Positions 1 through 10,632 of a stretch of DNA of 64,000 bases are shown piece by piece (position 1 is the first letter of the stretch; every line of letters begins with the position of its first letter). Source of the stretch: Oenanthe sinensis (lineage: Eukaryota; Streptophyta; Magnoliopsida; Apiales; Apiaceae); NCBI GenBank assembly GCA_028671895.1, contig CM053801.1:12685375-12749374 (forward strand), in the 5' to 3' direction. Made by a program: the position numbers and the translations under genes. A model generated the notes under the pieces. It was not told the DNA's origin. It ran no database searches and was given only the letters and a program-made list of their open reading frames with translations.

Positions 1-600
1 ACACTTCTTCTTGGATGGCCCTTGTACTTAGCTTGCAATGTTGCTGGCAGGCCTTATGATCGCTATGCATCCCGCTTTGATCCATACAGCCCCATATATA
101 GTAACCGTGAAAGACTTCAGATTTTCATGTCTGATGCAGGAGTTCTCACAATGTCATATGTTCTCTATTGTATAGCTCTAGTTGAAGGCTTCTTCTGGAT
201 CATATGCTATTTCACAATGCCTTTACTTGTTACAAATGCATTCCTAGTCTCAATCACATACCTGCAGCGTACTCATCCTTCACTCCCACATTATGATTCT
301 TCAGAATGAGAGTGGCTTAAGGGAGCTCTAGCAACTATTGATAGAGATTACGGAATTTTGAACGCGGTGTTCCATCACATTACTGACACGCATGTAGCTC
401 ATCATCTCTTTTCGAATATGCCACATTATCATGCGTCAGAGGCAATAGAAGCTATCAAACCAATGCTCGGGGAATATTACCAAGCTGACAGCCTTCCTTT
501 CTATAAAGCTTTGTGGAGGGAAGGAAAAGAGTGTCTTTATGTTCAGGAAGATGTGGATGCTCCAGAGAAAGTGGTGTATTGGTACAAGAACAAGTATTAG
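1..600 (+). pseudogene. FAD2-like: FAD2-like fatty acid desaturase/acetylenase, 3' part, with premature stop
   Basis: The frame is open from base 1 and the 5' half lies outside the window. The translation matches the C-terminal half of plant FAD2 (membrane Δ12-oleate desaturase or divergent acetylenase/hydroxylase relatives of the ER): GWPLYLACN-GRPYDR, ITYLQRTHPSLPHYDSSE, then DRDYGILNAVFH and the third histidine box HVAHH inside DTHVAHHLFSNMPHYH, ending in YKNKY and TAG at 598-600. These histidines bind the di-iron centre. At 307-309 a TGA interrupts the frame exactly where the family has an invariant Trp after DSSE, so TGG became TGA. The rest stays in the same frame with no other lesion, so inactivation is recent. 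The truncated product would lack the third His box. FAD2 genes are usually intronless in the coding region, which fits. Whether the ancestor was a desaturase or an acetylenase cannot be told, because the first two His boxes are missing. Confidence 0.9.
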
Positions 601-760
601 TAGTGGTTACTCAATATGCAGAAATTTGAATCAGTAGGTACAAGTGTTGTTACTTGGTTTTATGGAGAAAAAATAAATTTCTTCTTTTCGGATTTAAGTT
701 GTCTGCCACTTTTTTTTTTTATCAAGAACTTGAGATCATTTGAAATGTATTGTAGACTTT

Positions 761-1488
761 GAGTAAATTGCAAAGTGGTGGCTGAACTTTACACTCATTT
801 TCAAAAAAGTGGTCAGACTTTCAATTTTACAAAATAGTGGTCAGATTTGCCTTTTTCCTTTCAAAAATGTGGCTGGAGGCGATTTTCAGCTTTTTGGCAG
901 GGGTAAAATGGGAAAACAATGCTAGAGACCCTAAAAATTATCCAAAAAAATTCTCAAATTAATATGTGTCACCATATGATTGATTATATTCGTAATAATA
1001 ATAATAATTTGCCTTCGGCCACCATTTTGTAAAATTGAAAGTCTGACTAGATTTGTCTTTTTCCTTTCAAAAAGGTGGCTGGAGGCGATTTTCAGCTTTT
1101 AGACAGGGGTAAAATAGAAAAAAATGTTTTTTGACAGGGGTAAAATAGAAAAAAAATGCTCGAGACCTAAAAAATTTTCCAAAAAATTCTCCAAATTAAT
1201 ATGTGCCACCATATGATCGATTATATTCGATCCAAAAATTATATTGGATTATAAAATTATAAAAATCAATCATATGGTGACACATATTAATTTGGGATTT
1301 TTTTGGAATAATTTTTAGGGTCTCTAGCATTGTTTTCCCATTTTACCCCTGCCAAAAAGCTGAAAATCGTCTCCGGCCACTTTTTTGAAAGGAAAAGGAC
1401 AAATCTGGCCACTATTTTACAAAATTGAAAGTCTGACCACTTTTTTAAAAATGAGTGTAAAGTTCAGCCACCACTTTGCAATTTACTC
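761..1488. mobile_element. Mutator-like long-TIR non-autonomous element with 10-bp target duplication
   Basis: The two ends are about 228-bp inverted repeats: the left arm (761 to about 988) starts GAGTAAATTGCAAAG, and the right arm (about 1262-1488) ends with its complement. Perfect 10-bp direct repeats TGTAGACTTT flank the element at 751-760 and 1489-1498. A 9-11 bp duplication with long TIRs is typical of Mutator/MULE elements. There is no transposase. Between the arms, 1018-1225 holds a second, diverged direct copy of the left arm, so three arm copies are present. The element lies in the 3' flank of the desaturase relic. Confidence 0.88.
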
Positions 1489-1821
1489 TGTAGACTTTTA
1501 TTGAAATTTGAATTTACATTTATTCATAATTTGCAGAAAATTTAAGTTTTGATATTTTATTTATTAAAATTTTAAATATGTTGAAAATTTTAATAAATTA
1601 GAATTTATAAAATTTTAATATTTATACATTGAATTGTAATATTATGATATTATATTTATTTAAATATTAACCAACTCATCTATTACAGATTATAAGATTT
1701 TAGTTTATTATTTTTTAAAGTAATTATTAAAAAATTATAATTACAAATTTTTTAAATTCTTTCTAAAACAAACTCTTCATCCAACCTTCCATCCAAATTA
1801 ACTTTGCATCCAAATAAGTAA

Positions 1822-2249
1822 GAGCAACTCCAACGCTATGTATCTGTTAGGCAAAATCATCTTCAAAACTGAGATGACAACACATTTTAGCTAACTGGCT
1901 CATGAAACTGTTCTCCAACGCAAGCAACTGTTAGGAATATTTTTAGCTTGTGCAAAAGGGATGCGCTATATTTATTGAATGGCAAAGCATCTGTTAGCAA
2001 TAATATATGTTTAATAATGATAAAACACATCATCTCCCTCTAAATTTTTATTGATATTTTAGACTTATTGTATGTACACCTCATCTCCCTACAATAATTA
2101 TAATAATAAAATATTATTTTTCAAATATACCTAACAATTATAGCTAATACCATCGGAACAAAACAACTTTTTGATTCTCTATAATTTACATAACCATTAT
2201 TTTATATTATTTTAGCTAAACATTTTAGCTAGTACCATTGTAGATGCTC
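1822..2249. mobile_element. Harbinger/Tourist-type MITE
   Basis: The short imperfect terminal inverted repeats are GAGCAACTCCAAC at the left and the complement of GAGCATCTACAATG at the right, flanked by TAA on both sides (1819-1821 and 2250-2252). TIRs of this kind with a 3-bp TAA duplication are typical of PIF/Harbinger MITEs. There is no coding capacity. The interior is AT-rich and contains further TTTAGCTA-type subrepeats. Confidence 0.6.
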
Positions 2250-2659
2250 TAAGGGTTCAACCTTTTCCAACCCTTACCAACCTAACCCAACCCAACATTT
2301 ACCTTCCTACAATCCTACCCATGATCCAAGTAAAGCCTAAAGAACCATACATTTATTCTAAAAATACTCCGTCCATCCATTTTACGTGTTTTTTAAAAAA
2401 ATGTTTTAAAATATTTATCACTTTTTTTTTTAAAATAATTTTTCAAAGTCTATCTTTTATATATAGAGAGAGTATTATTCAAATGAGAAATAATTTAAAT
2501 GAGAAATAAAAAATATTCAGCCCACTTAATTAGTCTAGTCCAAATAAAAAATATGTGGTCCAACCTGTATATGTGGTCCCGCCACAACCCCGCTGAACAC
2601 CCTATCCCGCGCGTGCCCCCCCTCCCCCGACTGGGACTGCTGTTTATTTGTTTTATAAT
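2250..2659. other. Intergenic spacer, no gene seen
   Basis: Low-complexity spacer. A CTCCGTCCATCC motif near 2369 resembles the terminal repeat of the CTCCCTCCGTCC mariner/Stowaway family seen elsewhere in the window, but I found no convincing matching right end. A short GC-rich patch lies at about 2585-2640. Confidence 0.4.
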
Positions 2660-3140
2660 TTTATTACATTAAATAATTTGTAATTTATACTTTTAATTTT
2701 AAATAATAAATATAATACAGTATATTTTATTACAGAAATGATAATATAAAAATCTGTAATTATATTACATAAATTAGTAATTAATATTATAAAAATTAGT
2801 ATTTAATATTACAGAAAGCGGTATTTAATATTATATTTTTATTATTTAAAATTTATGTTTTTAATTTTAAATAATAACTATAATAGAATATATTTTTATT
2901 ATGGAAACTATATTACATAAATCAGTAACTAATATTACAGAAATCAGTATTTAATATTATAGAAATTAGTACCTAATACTGTATTTTTATTATTTAAATT
3001 TATGTTTTTAATATAAATAATAAATATAATATAATCTATTTTTATTATGAAAATTATATTACATAAATCAGTAATTAATATTACAGAAATCAATATTTAA
3101 TATTATAGAAATCAATAAATATTATAGAAATCAATAAATA
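2660..3140. repeat. AT-rich tandem repeat, about 149-bp unit, three copies
   Basis: The landmark word ATTACATAAATYAGTAA recurs near 2762, 2912 and 3058, and ATTTTTATTATTTAAA recurs near 2834 and 2983, giving a period of about 146-150 bp. Within each unit, shorter ATTA(C/T)AGAAATCAGTA words recur. The copies are diverged. No coding sequence is visible. Confidence 0.75.
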
Positions 3141-3359
3141 TTAAATAATTTTTATATTATATTTAAAAATATCATTGGAATGTTTTAAAATTAAGCTGGG
3201 TCCCAGAGAATTCATATAATTCACGTTGTGGGGCCAAATTCCTGTTTTACAGACACGCATGGATGGGACAAGTTTTATGAAACGCAAGTATGCAACAATT
3301 TAGCATTATTGGGGGGAAAGTGTTAGAGATTTTCCAGTAAAATTCCTAGGATTAATTAT

Positions 3360-6300
3360 GTAAACATCACATTTTGTTATAAAGCTCGCATATTGTATCT
3401 CTTGCAATTGGAAAACTTAGCGATTTTGTTATCCAACAAGTTACCATTAGTAGAGGAGTTAGAGATGGTGTAACGTGGCTCAAAGATGAATTGGACTGCC
3501 TCCAACCTACTGTAAGAGCTGCAGAATTAAGGTCATCCGCATCTGGGTAAAACAAGTCAGAGATGTTGCCGATGATGCTGTAATTATCCTAGAGAGGTTT
3601 AACAACCATCAGCAGCACCAAGCACTTATGGAACAAGGTGTTTTGCGAGCTGTTTTTGCATGTGTAATAAGCAAGCTAAACTTCTTGATATTGGAATGGA
3701 TATCGAGTCACTCAAGGAAAAGATCGATCCGTATTGACAACATCTTAGCCACTCCAAACGTGGGACAAAAACAGAGAACCTTAAAAAAGAACAACCGCCA
3801 TTGATAACAAGGTGGATGTGGTTGGTCTCGAGGATGATATTAATGTTGCAAGGATCCCTCCCTCAAAGTCATTTCCATTCATGGAATGGGGGGATTGGGA
3901 AAGACTTCACTTGCCACCAAGTTGTACAATTCTAGCGGGTTGGGACATTTTGACACCCGTGCTAAGGTTTGTGTCTCCAATGAATATGATATTAAAGATG
4001 TCCTCAAGAGGATAATAATGTCTTTCATGGGACCTGAGCACGAAAAAAATGTCAAAAATGAATGAGCATGCCTTGCTGCAGTACCTGCCAAAGTTACTGC
4101 GAGGCCGCGAAATATTTCGCGGTGATTGATGATATATGGGATATAAAGGCATGGGAACAGATTAAAATTGCATTTCCAAACCACAAGAATGGTAGTAGGA
4201 TCATCATTACCACACGAAACAGAAATCTTAGAGAGAGACCAGATGACATGTGTGAATATGGAATTCGCTTGTTACCGTCTCTCTTCTTATTTTTCTTGAA
4301 ATTCAGTCCACTGAATTTCTCCGATTTTTCCGCTTGAGCGGTTATCGGTACACTCATACTAGGCACCACAAGGGTCACCGTATTAGGCACTAGCACTGTC
4401 TCAGCAGTCACATGACCATCACCATACATGAATTATTTTTAATAATTCATTTGCACAAGTAAACAATTACAACAAATTATCTACTATATTATCCTCATAA
4501 AGGGGATTTAAAATCATAATCAAATTATAAAGGGATTTCCCCCCCTAGAATTAAATACATCAATTTTAATATATTAATGAATAATTCCTAGGTTTCGGAG
4601 GGGTCACAACGGTCCCACTTAAAACCCAAATCCTAGACATAATTTTCCATTTTCAATATTAAAAAAATAAATTTTAATCTATAAAAAATATCATGAGTGT
4701 ATTTATAATTAAATCCTGAATCATCAAATGTTAATCGTATAAACATGTAAATTCAATAATTAGCCATTTGAAATTACATATCACGGGGGTTACACAAATG
4801 ATTTTAATGCTAAAAAAATATAAGCAAGCAATTGAATAGTTACAAATAATACATAACTGATATATAAAAAAATTACTCTACAAATAACCAGTTACTATAT
4901 TAGAAGCATGTCATTTAAATTCAATTAGCACATCATTGACCAAAAGGACTAACGCCAATAAATAAACTAATTTAAACATATATTCACATTTCTGTAAATA
5001 AAAGGAATAAATGTTAATAAAATATGTAAGCATGGTATACGTTCCATCAACTAAAACAAATTGATATGAAGTTATAAACCATACAGATTAACATGTATAC
5101 GTATTTTTCTATTATCCAAATTCCAAACATATGCTAAATTACTTATCCAAATATGCAAGTATAAAAGCATAAAGAAAGTGGCCACACATAATGACATGCA
5201 TGCAAATTCAATTAAACTAAAAACTAAAACTAATACATATGCTCAGGGCTTAAAAAGAAATGACCAATTTAACAAAATCAAGTGATAGACAATAGATGTA
5301 CAGCTTACACATGCGAAATTAACTCATATCTTATATTAAACAACAGTGATTAAACCAATCCATATGAATTATGGGATCTGTTTTAAGCTTGTAGGAAGTA
5401 TAGTTTAGTATTATACTTGAAATTAAGAACAAAAATATCAAGACTAATTCGAGGCACGCGAAAATCACGCTATCCTTAAAACAGATAAGCCCGTATGGTA
5501 CTTGAAGTATGATACTTGAAGGTGTGATATTAATATTTTAAAAATTATTAGACAATATTTATTGATACAGTTTTCTTTTATTTATTACTCTCATGATTTT
5601 CAAGTAAAGGAAAAAACACTTGAACTAAAGTGAGGTGAGAGATACAATTACAAGTTGTAGGCATTTCGACTATTTCACATATAACTATAGTTTAAAATTT
5701 ATGTTAGTTTCGTCTTAGACTTTAAGTTTTTATTGTTTAAGCGTCCGAATACGTCTTATATATGTATTTCGATTAATTGATAAATTTTATTAAATGAAAG
5801 AAACTCTTTCAATCAAAATTGTATTTGATAGACTTTATTTACATAATTATTTTCTTTTGACAAAAAAATAAATAATACAAGCAACTCATTTACATTTAAT
5901 GCAATTATTAGTAGTCAAAGAAACACAATATTTACCCAATTTAATTATCTTAAGGTGCGTAACTTTTTCAAAAATGACTGTAAAATATAACGGAGGGAGT
6001 ATTATATTATTTCACCCTTATTTAAATATTGTTATCAAAACTATATACTACTCATGAATGACCATAATTTTAATTAGCAAACATACCAATAAACGAGTGA
6101 ACTTATGTTAACAAGTATACATATAATACTTGAACAAAATATTTTGTCCATCAACTCCGCTTTCTAAGGGAAGATAAGAGCCGGCAATTGTTGAGCAACA
6201 AAGAAGAAGTAACCCCAAACATGGAGAATTTAGGAAAGGAGATGGTTAACAAATGTAGAGGTTTACCACTTGCAATCGTGGTACCGAGCGGCCTATTATT

Positions 6301-7130
6301 CCACAATAAGAGCTATGAATATTGGTCAAAGGTGAAAGAACGTATGTGGAGAAACTTGAAGGAAGGTGATTCTATTCGAATTGAAGAAATACGAAGCTTT
6401 GAGTTATAACGACTTGTCTCTCCCGATGATAAATTGTTTTCTGTAGTTTGCAAGGTACCCGGAAGACCACGTGATTGACTCTGACGAGTTAAAGGAGGTT
6501 CTATGGATCGAAGAAGAATTTATCTCAGAACGTGACCAACTAGGAGTAGTAGTAATGGAAGGTTTTACCTATGAATGTGGTAAAGTGGAATTAAAAGAAA
6601 TGAAGTTGATGTACACCAGATTAAAAAATCTCAAGGTGCTAGATATGAGAAGTTGTTGTTTATCAATGGGTGAAGATTGATACTGTCAATTTCAGCAACC
6701 TCCATATGTTACAAGGAGAGAGAGGAAATATATGTTTACACTTTTGGAGTCCATAGGTAATCTAACGAGTCTCCCAACACTGGACCTAGTCTTGCATGTT
6801 ACTGGTATTCCAACACTGCAACCACTGTCGTTGGTACAATAAGTGATGTATCAGATTTAAGTTATCTACCACATTCAATTCAGTCACGTATTTAACACTA
6901 ATCTTGAGTAAGTTTACAGAAGATCCTATGCCAACCTTGGGAAATTTAAAGAATCTTACATTGGAAAAAGCCTACGAGGGAAACAAAATGATTTGCAGTC
7001 GAAATGCGTTATCGAGTGTCCGGAAGAATTGCATATTCAACTCGGGGCTTTCCCTTCTCTCAAAGATTTCCAAAAAATTATATGTGAAAAATTGCAGATC
7101 ATGGGGCCCTACATTTTGCAATAATCGAAC
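3360..7130 (+). pseudogene. Degraded CC-NBS-LRR (RPP13/RPP8-like) resistance gene
   Basis: The fragments follow the order of a CC-NBS-LRR immune receptor but lie in shifting frames with many stops. The CC start is at about 3389-3530 (ISRGVRDGVTWLKDELDCLQ). The continuation VKQVRDVADDAVIILERFNN is at about 3550-3610. The P-loop region at about 3855-3915 is frameshifted: the DNA still reads as an eroded HGMGGLGKTTLATKLYN. Kinase-2 (AVIDDIWDIKAWEQI) and RNBS-B (GSRIIITTRN) are at 4115-4220. After an insertion at about 4280-6140, the NB-ARC resumes with DKSRQLLSNKEEV and the GLPLAIVV motif (about 6165-6290). MHD/LRR remnants then follow: RYPEDHVIDSDELKEVLWI near 6460 and LKNLKVLDMRSC and FTEDPMPTLGNLKNL near 6620-6960. 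No full-length product is possible. The family normally exceeds 800 residues and acts as a cytoplasmic pathogen sensor. Confidence 0.88.
4281..6138 (-). mobile_element. Retrotransposon-derived insertion with Copia-type gag N-terminus
   Basis: This block separates the two halves of the NBS domain. On the minus strand, from an ATG at 4427-4429 down to about 4281, the translation includes VTLVVPSMSVPITAQAEKSE and then KFSGLNFKK, closely resembling the start of plant Copia gag proteins (EKFSG-NFK-W). It is cut off at NFKK where NBS-LRR sequence begins. The remaining 1.7 kb to the right is AT-rich without ORFs and would correspond to leader/LTR if the element is minus-oriented. I could not define LTR ends or a target duplication, so the boundaries are approximate. 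Confidence 0.6.
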
Positions 7131-7903
7131 ATCTCCCAGAACGCAAAAAATGTCTCTCTTTCTCTTTATACCTCATATTGATTTCATTAATTTTCTTGAT
7201 TACTTTATATGCAACAAATTTCATCGTCAAACAATTTTGCAATTGAATTTTAGATGCTTCGATACTTGAGTTATTTCATAATCAATGTGATGCCATTTTT
7301 TCATATCAAATAATTGTTTTGATTTGTATGATTAATTCATTATGTAAAAATAATTAATTATAGATATTGAAAAATCAGGATTGTTAAACGAGACCGTGTA
7401 GACTCTAATTTTGATGTTGTACAAGACCTACTTTGGGATGTTAAAATGAAACTAAATTAATATTTCAACATAATCACATAAAAAAAAATATTGACAACTT
7501 TGTTGCATTTTTTCCTCGAACTTTGAATCTTTTTTTATTCATATTAATTTGTGTAATATAAAATTTTGTTTAAAAAAAATTTAGGGCTTGCTTTTCCAAT
7601 TTATCCCTGAATATTCGGTGGTTTGGAAAGATTATACTGATTATTGATTATTTTTAAACTTGCACAAATACAACTTTTTTTAAAAGTCCCTTGCTGCTAG
7701 AGTAGTAAATAAGCCGGAGTTCCCTAATGTAAACATTGAGCATTTCGTGTGCATTAATCAACAAAAAATTGCCCTTGCCAAGTAGAAAGATTGAGCAGTA
7801 ATCTAGCTAGAGTTTTAATAATGTATACAGTGAGCGTTCTGCATCAATTAAAAATTGCCCCTAGCAAGTAAATACAGAGCAGAAAATCTCTCAACATCTG
7901 AAT
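7131..7903. other. Intergenic spacer, no gene seen
   Basis: AT-rich spacer between the resistance-gene relic and the 3' end of the coiled-coil gene. An imperfect local duplication is visible at about 7740-7870: the words TGAGCATTTCGTGTGCATTAATCAA and AAAAATTGCCC..AGCAAGTA recur about 100 bp apart. No gene or RNA seen. Confidence 0.45.
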
Positions 7904-9690
7904 TTATTTGCCTCGTTTGTGGTTATCGTTACCACTCGAGGGTACTAAAATCCCAAGCCTAGCAACTTCAGATGCAAGGAAGGCTTTGAAATTGTGTTTA
8001 GAGGGATCACAAACATTGCCTTCGCCAACAAATTCAGCACATTTTTTGTAGCCTAAGATAAAAGCAGCCTTCTTCGTCCTCCCAAGCTCTGTCTTGTCGT
8101 CTTTTAACTGCTTATAATAATTTTCGCTGATGTTCAGGAAACTTGATGTAGGCTTTAGAGTACCACTTTCACCCATCTTGTTGACCACGCCACCAGCTCC
8201 GCCATCTAAATGCTTTATTGCCAACAATTTAATCATCGACCTGTAAAATGTTGGGTCTGCTGGGTCGACCAGAGCTTTCACTTCAGACAAAATTGCACAC
8301 AACGAGAATAAGTGTTATGTTCGGTACAATGCACATGTAAAAAGGCTGGCAAAAATTATCAACCAAACTCAGTTTTAGGCCAGAGTATCACGTGGGAAAA
8401 CACGAGCAACATTCAAAAATGGAGCAGAGAGGATATCTACTCGAGAATGTTTGTCAACATACAAAACTGTTAACACAGTACATAATTAGTTAAGTCAACA
8501 GAACTGCGAGCATCTAAATATAGCCAACCTCCAGTTATTAGAAAAATAGTTTATGGGACACACTTAGAAAAACCGTATAAAAAAAAAAAGAGAAGCGAAG
8601 CGAAAGAGCATAATTGCCAGGCAAGAATGGCAGTTGCAAAACACCTAAAGGTTCAAAACTACTGCAAGATAAAGCAGAGGAAATGTCAGTACCAGTTGGG
8701 ACGGTAGGAGTAGAGTCGGTATCAATTGGGACGGTGGGAGTAGAATCAGAGTCATTATCCAAATCCCTAGAGTTCTCATCTGAAGGGTGTACTAGCTGAT
8801 TGCCAGTAAGGTCATACAAGGGATCCAGCAAAAGCCTTGTATATCTTAAGCCCTTCTCTTTGGCCTTCTTCACACACTTATTGTAGCCATCATTCTCTGC
8901 ATCCAAAACAGCATACTTGAACCTATCTTTTTGTCTTTGAAGTTCCGTCTCTAATTCCTCAATTTTCCTTTTCAAATATGCCTTTTCACGTTTAAATTCT
9001 AACTCTACGATGTGCTTCTCTTGTTTGGCTTGTTCAACTAATATCTTGGCTGTCTCCTGATATATCTTTTCCAACTTAACCTTGCTTTGGGCATCCTCCA
9101 GGTCCTGAGTCAACTTAATTATTTTGGCATGGGATTCAGCAGCTAAGGCAGCATCCTGTGAACATTTCTTTTGGAGACTCTGAACACCAGCTGCCATCTG
9201 CAAAACAGCTTAAAATTGGGTGTTACATGACCGAAGAAAACATACCTTAACTGCTTTTAGTTGTCAAAAAGTGCCAACTTACCCGAGCTGCATGAAGCAT
9301 CAGCATTTCAGAAACCTCAATGCTATCAACCTTGTCAAAACGGCTTAAATCTACATGTGAAGTGAAAGCCTTGTTAAGCTCAACAGCAGCTTTTCGGGCC
9401 TTCAATGCGTCACCATCCCACAAATCAGCATTCTCATGGAGGTTTGATCGATGTTTTTTGGCTAAATCAGGGAGATATTCTTGGGTGGTAGACTCTAATC
9501 TCGGGGAAGAATGTTGTTTCTTGCCATCAGCCACCGGAAGTTTCTCTTTACCAAGTGGGGATGTAGGGGGTGCTGCTGCCACTCTCCTCCTTTTCGAGCC
9601 ATTAGTTGGGGTCTCATTCTCAGACACTACACCAGCAAGAAACGAATCAGCAAACATATGTACAAAAATCTTCACCATACCATATTTCAT
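7904..9690 (-). CDS. Unrecognised coiled-coil protein, 3 exons, 445 aa
   Basis: Proposed exons (minus): 9690-9283, 9197-8645 and 8280-7904. They join in phase with donor GG|GTAAGT, acceptor TTTTGCAG|ATG, donor TTAG|GTGTTT and acceptor CTGAAG|TG, giving 445 codons plus TAA at 7904-7906. The N-terminal third has a basic cluster GSKRRRV (possible nuclear signal) followed by a Pro/Ala-rich stretch. The middle (roughly residues 137-230) is a Lys/Glu/Gln-rich coiled coil (KLTQDLEDAQSKVKLEKIYQ). Then comes an acidic Ser/Thr stretch with a repeated DSTPTVP. Two related segments, DGYNKCVKKA before it and LGYKKCAEFVG near the C-terminus, suggest an internal duplication. A possible 5' non-coding exon with donor AAAA|GTAAGT lies at about 10043-10140, so an acceptor at about 9627 could be used instead of the ATG at 9690. 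I do not recognise the family. Similar coiled-coil proteins occur next to plant transposon genes, so TE origin is possible. Confidence 0.6.
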
Positions 9691-10632
9691 TTCCAGTGTT
9701 CTATAACAAAATTACAAAATCCGACGTACTAATACTAATTCAAAAAGGTCTAAAACAAAATTGCAAAATTAAAAATCCCTACCAGTAACCAGATTACTGC
9801 CCTAATGCTTACAAAATTTTATATATCAGTTCCCATTTGGCAAGTGTACCCAAAATGCCTAGTTAGATTATTTTAGCAAACTGAATTATTTTAATTGAAA
9901 TAAGCTATTGTAATAACTACCCATTCCCCCAATTACAATACCCATTTGGATGTTTTTAGCAGAATCGACAATGAACAAAGAAAAAGAATGTGTGTGATTG
10001 AAATGAGCTATGTGTGTGTCTGTGTGTGTATGTGTAACTTACTTTTTACATGGGAGGAAAAGTAAGCGACGGTAAATAAATTCGACAGGTTATCTTGCCG
10101 GCGTCATCGTCGGAAAAGGACAACTCCGTCGCTCCCAAGTGGTCAAAGTGATAGAAATGTTGTGGTGCCTTGCTAAATTAAAATTATTTTAAGACACGGA
10201 GTTAGACTGTTAGTTTTGTAATTTAGTACTAAATCCTAAGTTGTGTAAGAGTGGTGGGGCCCATAAAACACGATCTAGATGAAAAATGGGGTCCAAGGGG
10301 TTTATATTTTCCGGTTAACTAAAACGGGGCATCAAGATTTATCTCCTCTTTTTTTTTATAAGAGGTTCAGTACTTTAAAATATGTTTATTTACCTTTATC
10401 AAAAATATAATAGGATATATGTATTATAATACTACAATACACGAGAAATGTTGGGTTGCACTCGGTAAAAAGTTCACCAAAAGTGTACAAAACATTCATA
10501 GTTTCATACAACTTTAAACTAATAACTTCACATGTCACATTGTAAAAAATCCAAATCAAACCAAAAAACCAACTAAAGCCCTTAGTAACGTGCAAGCAGA
10601 GCTATACAAGCAAGATCAAGAGAAGCTTAGAT
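9691..10632. other. Upstream region of the coiled-coil gene and spacer to HDA5
   Basis: Contains a possible 5' exon of the coiled-coil gene (about 10043-10140, minus, donor GTAAGT at 10037-10042) and a TG-rich patch at 10012-10035. The stretch 10150-10632 is the spacer before the HDA5 stop codon and presumably carries the HDA5 3' UTR. Nothing else recognised. Confidence 0.4.

Noticed and set aside
3812..4429. Several small open frames as independent genes
   Set aside because: They are out-of-frame readings of NBS-LRR fragments and the antisense gag piece.
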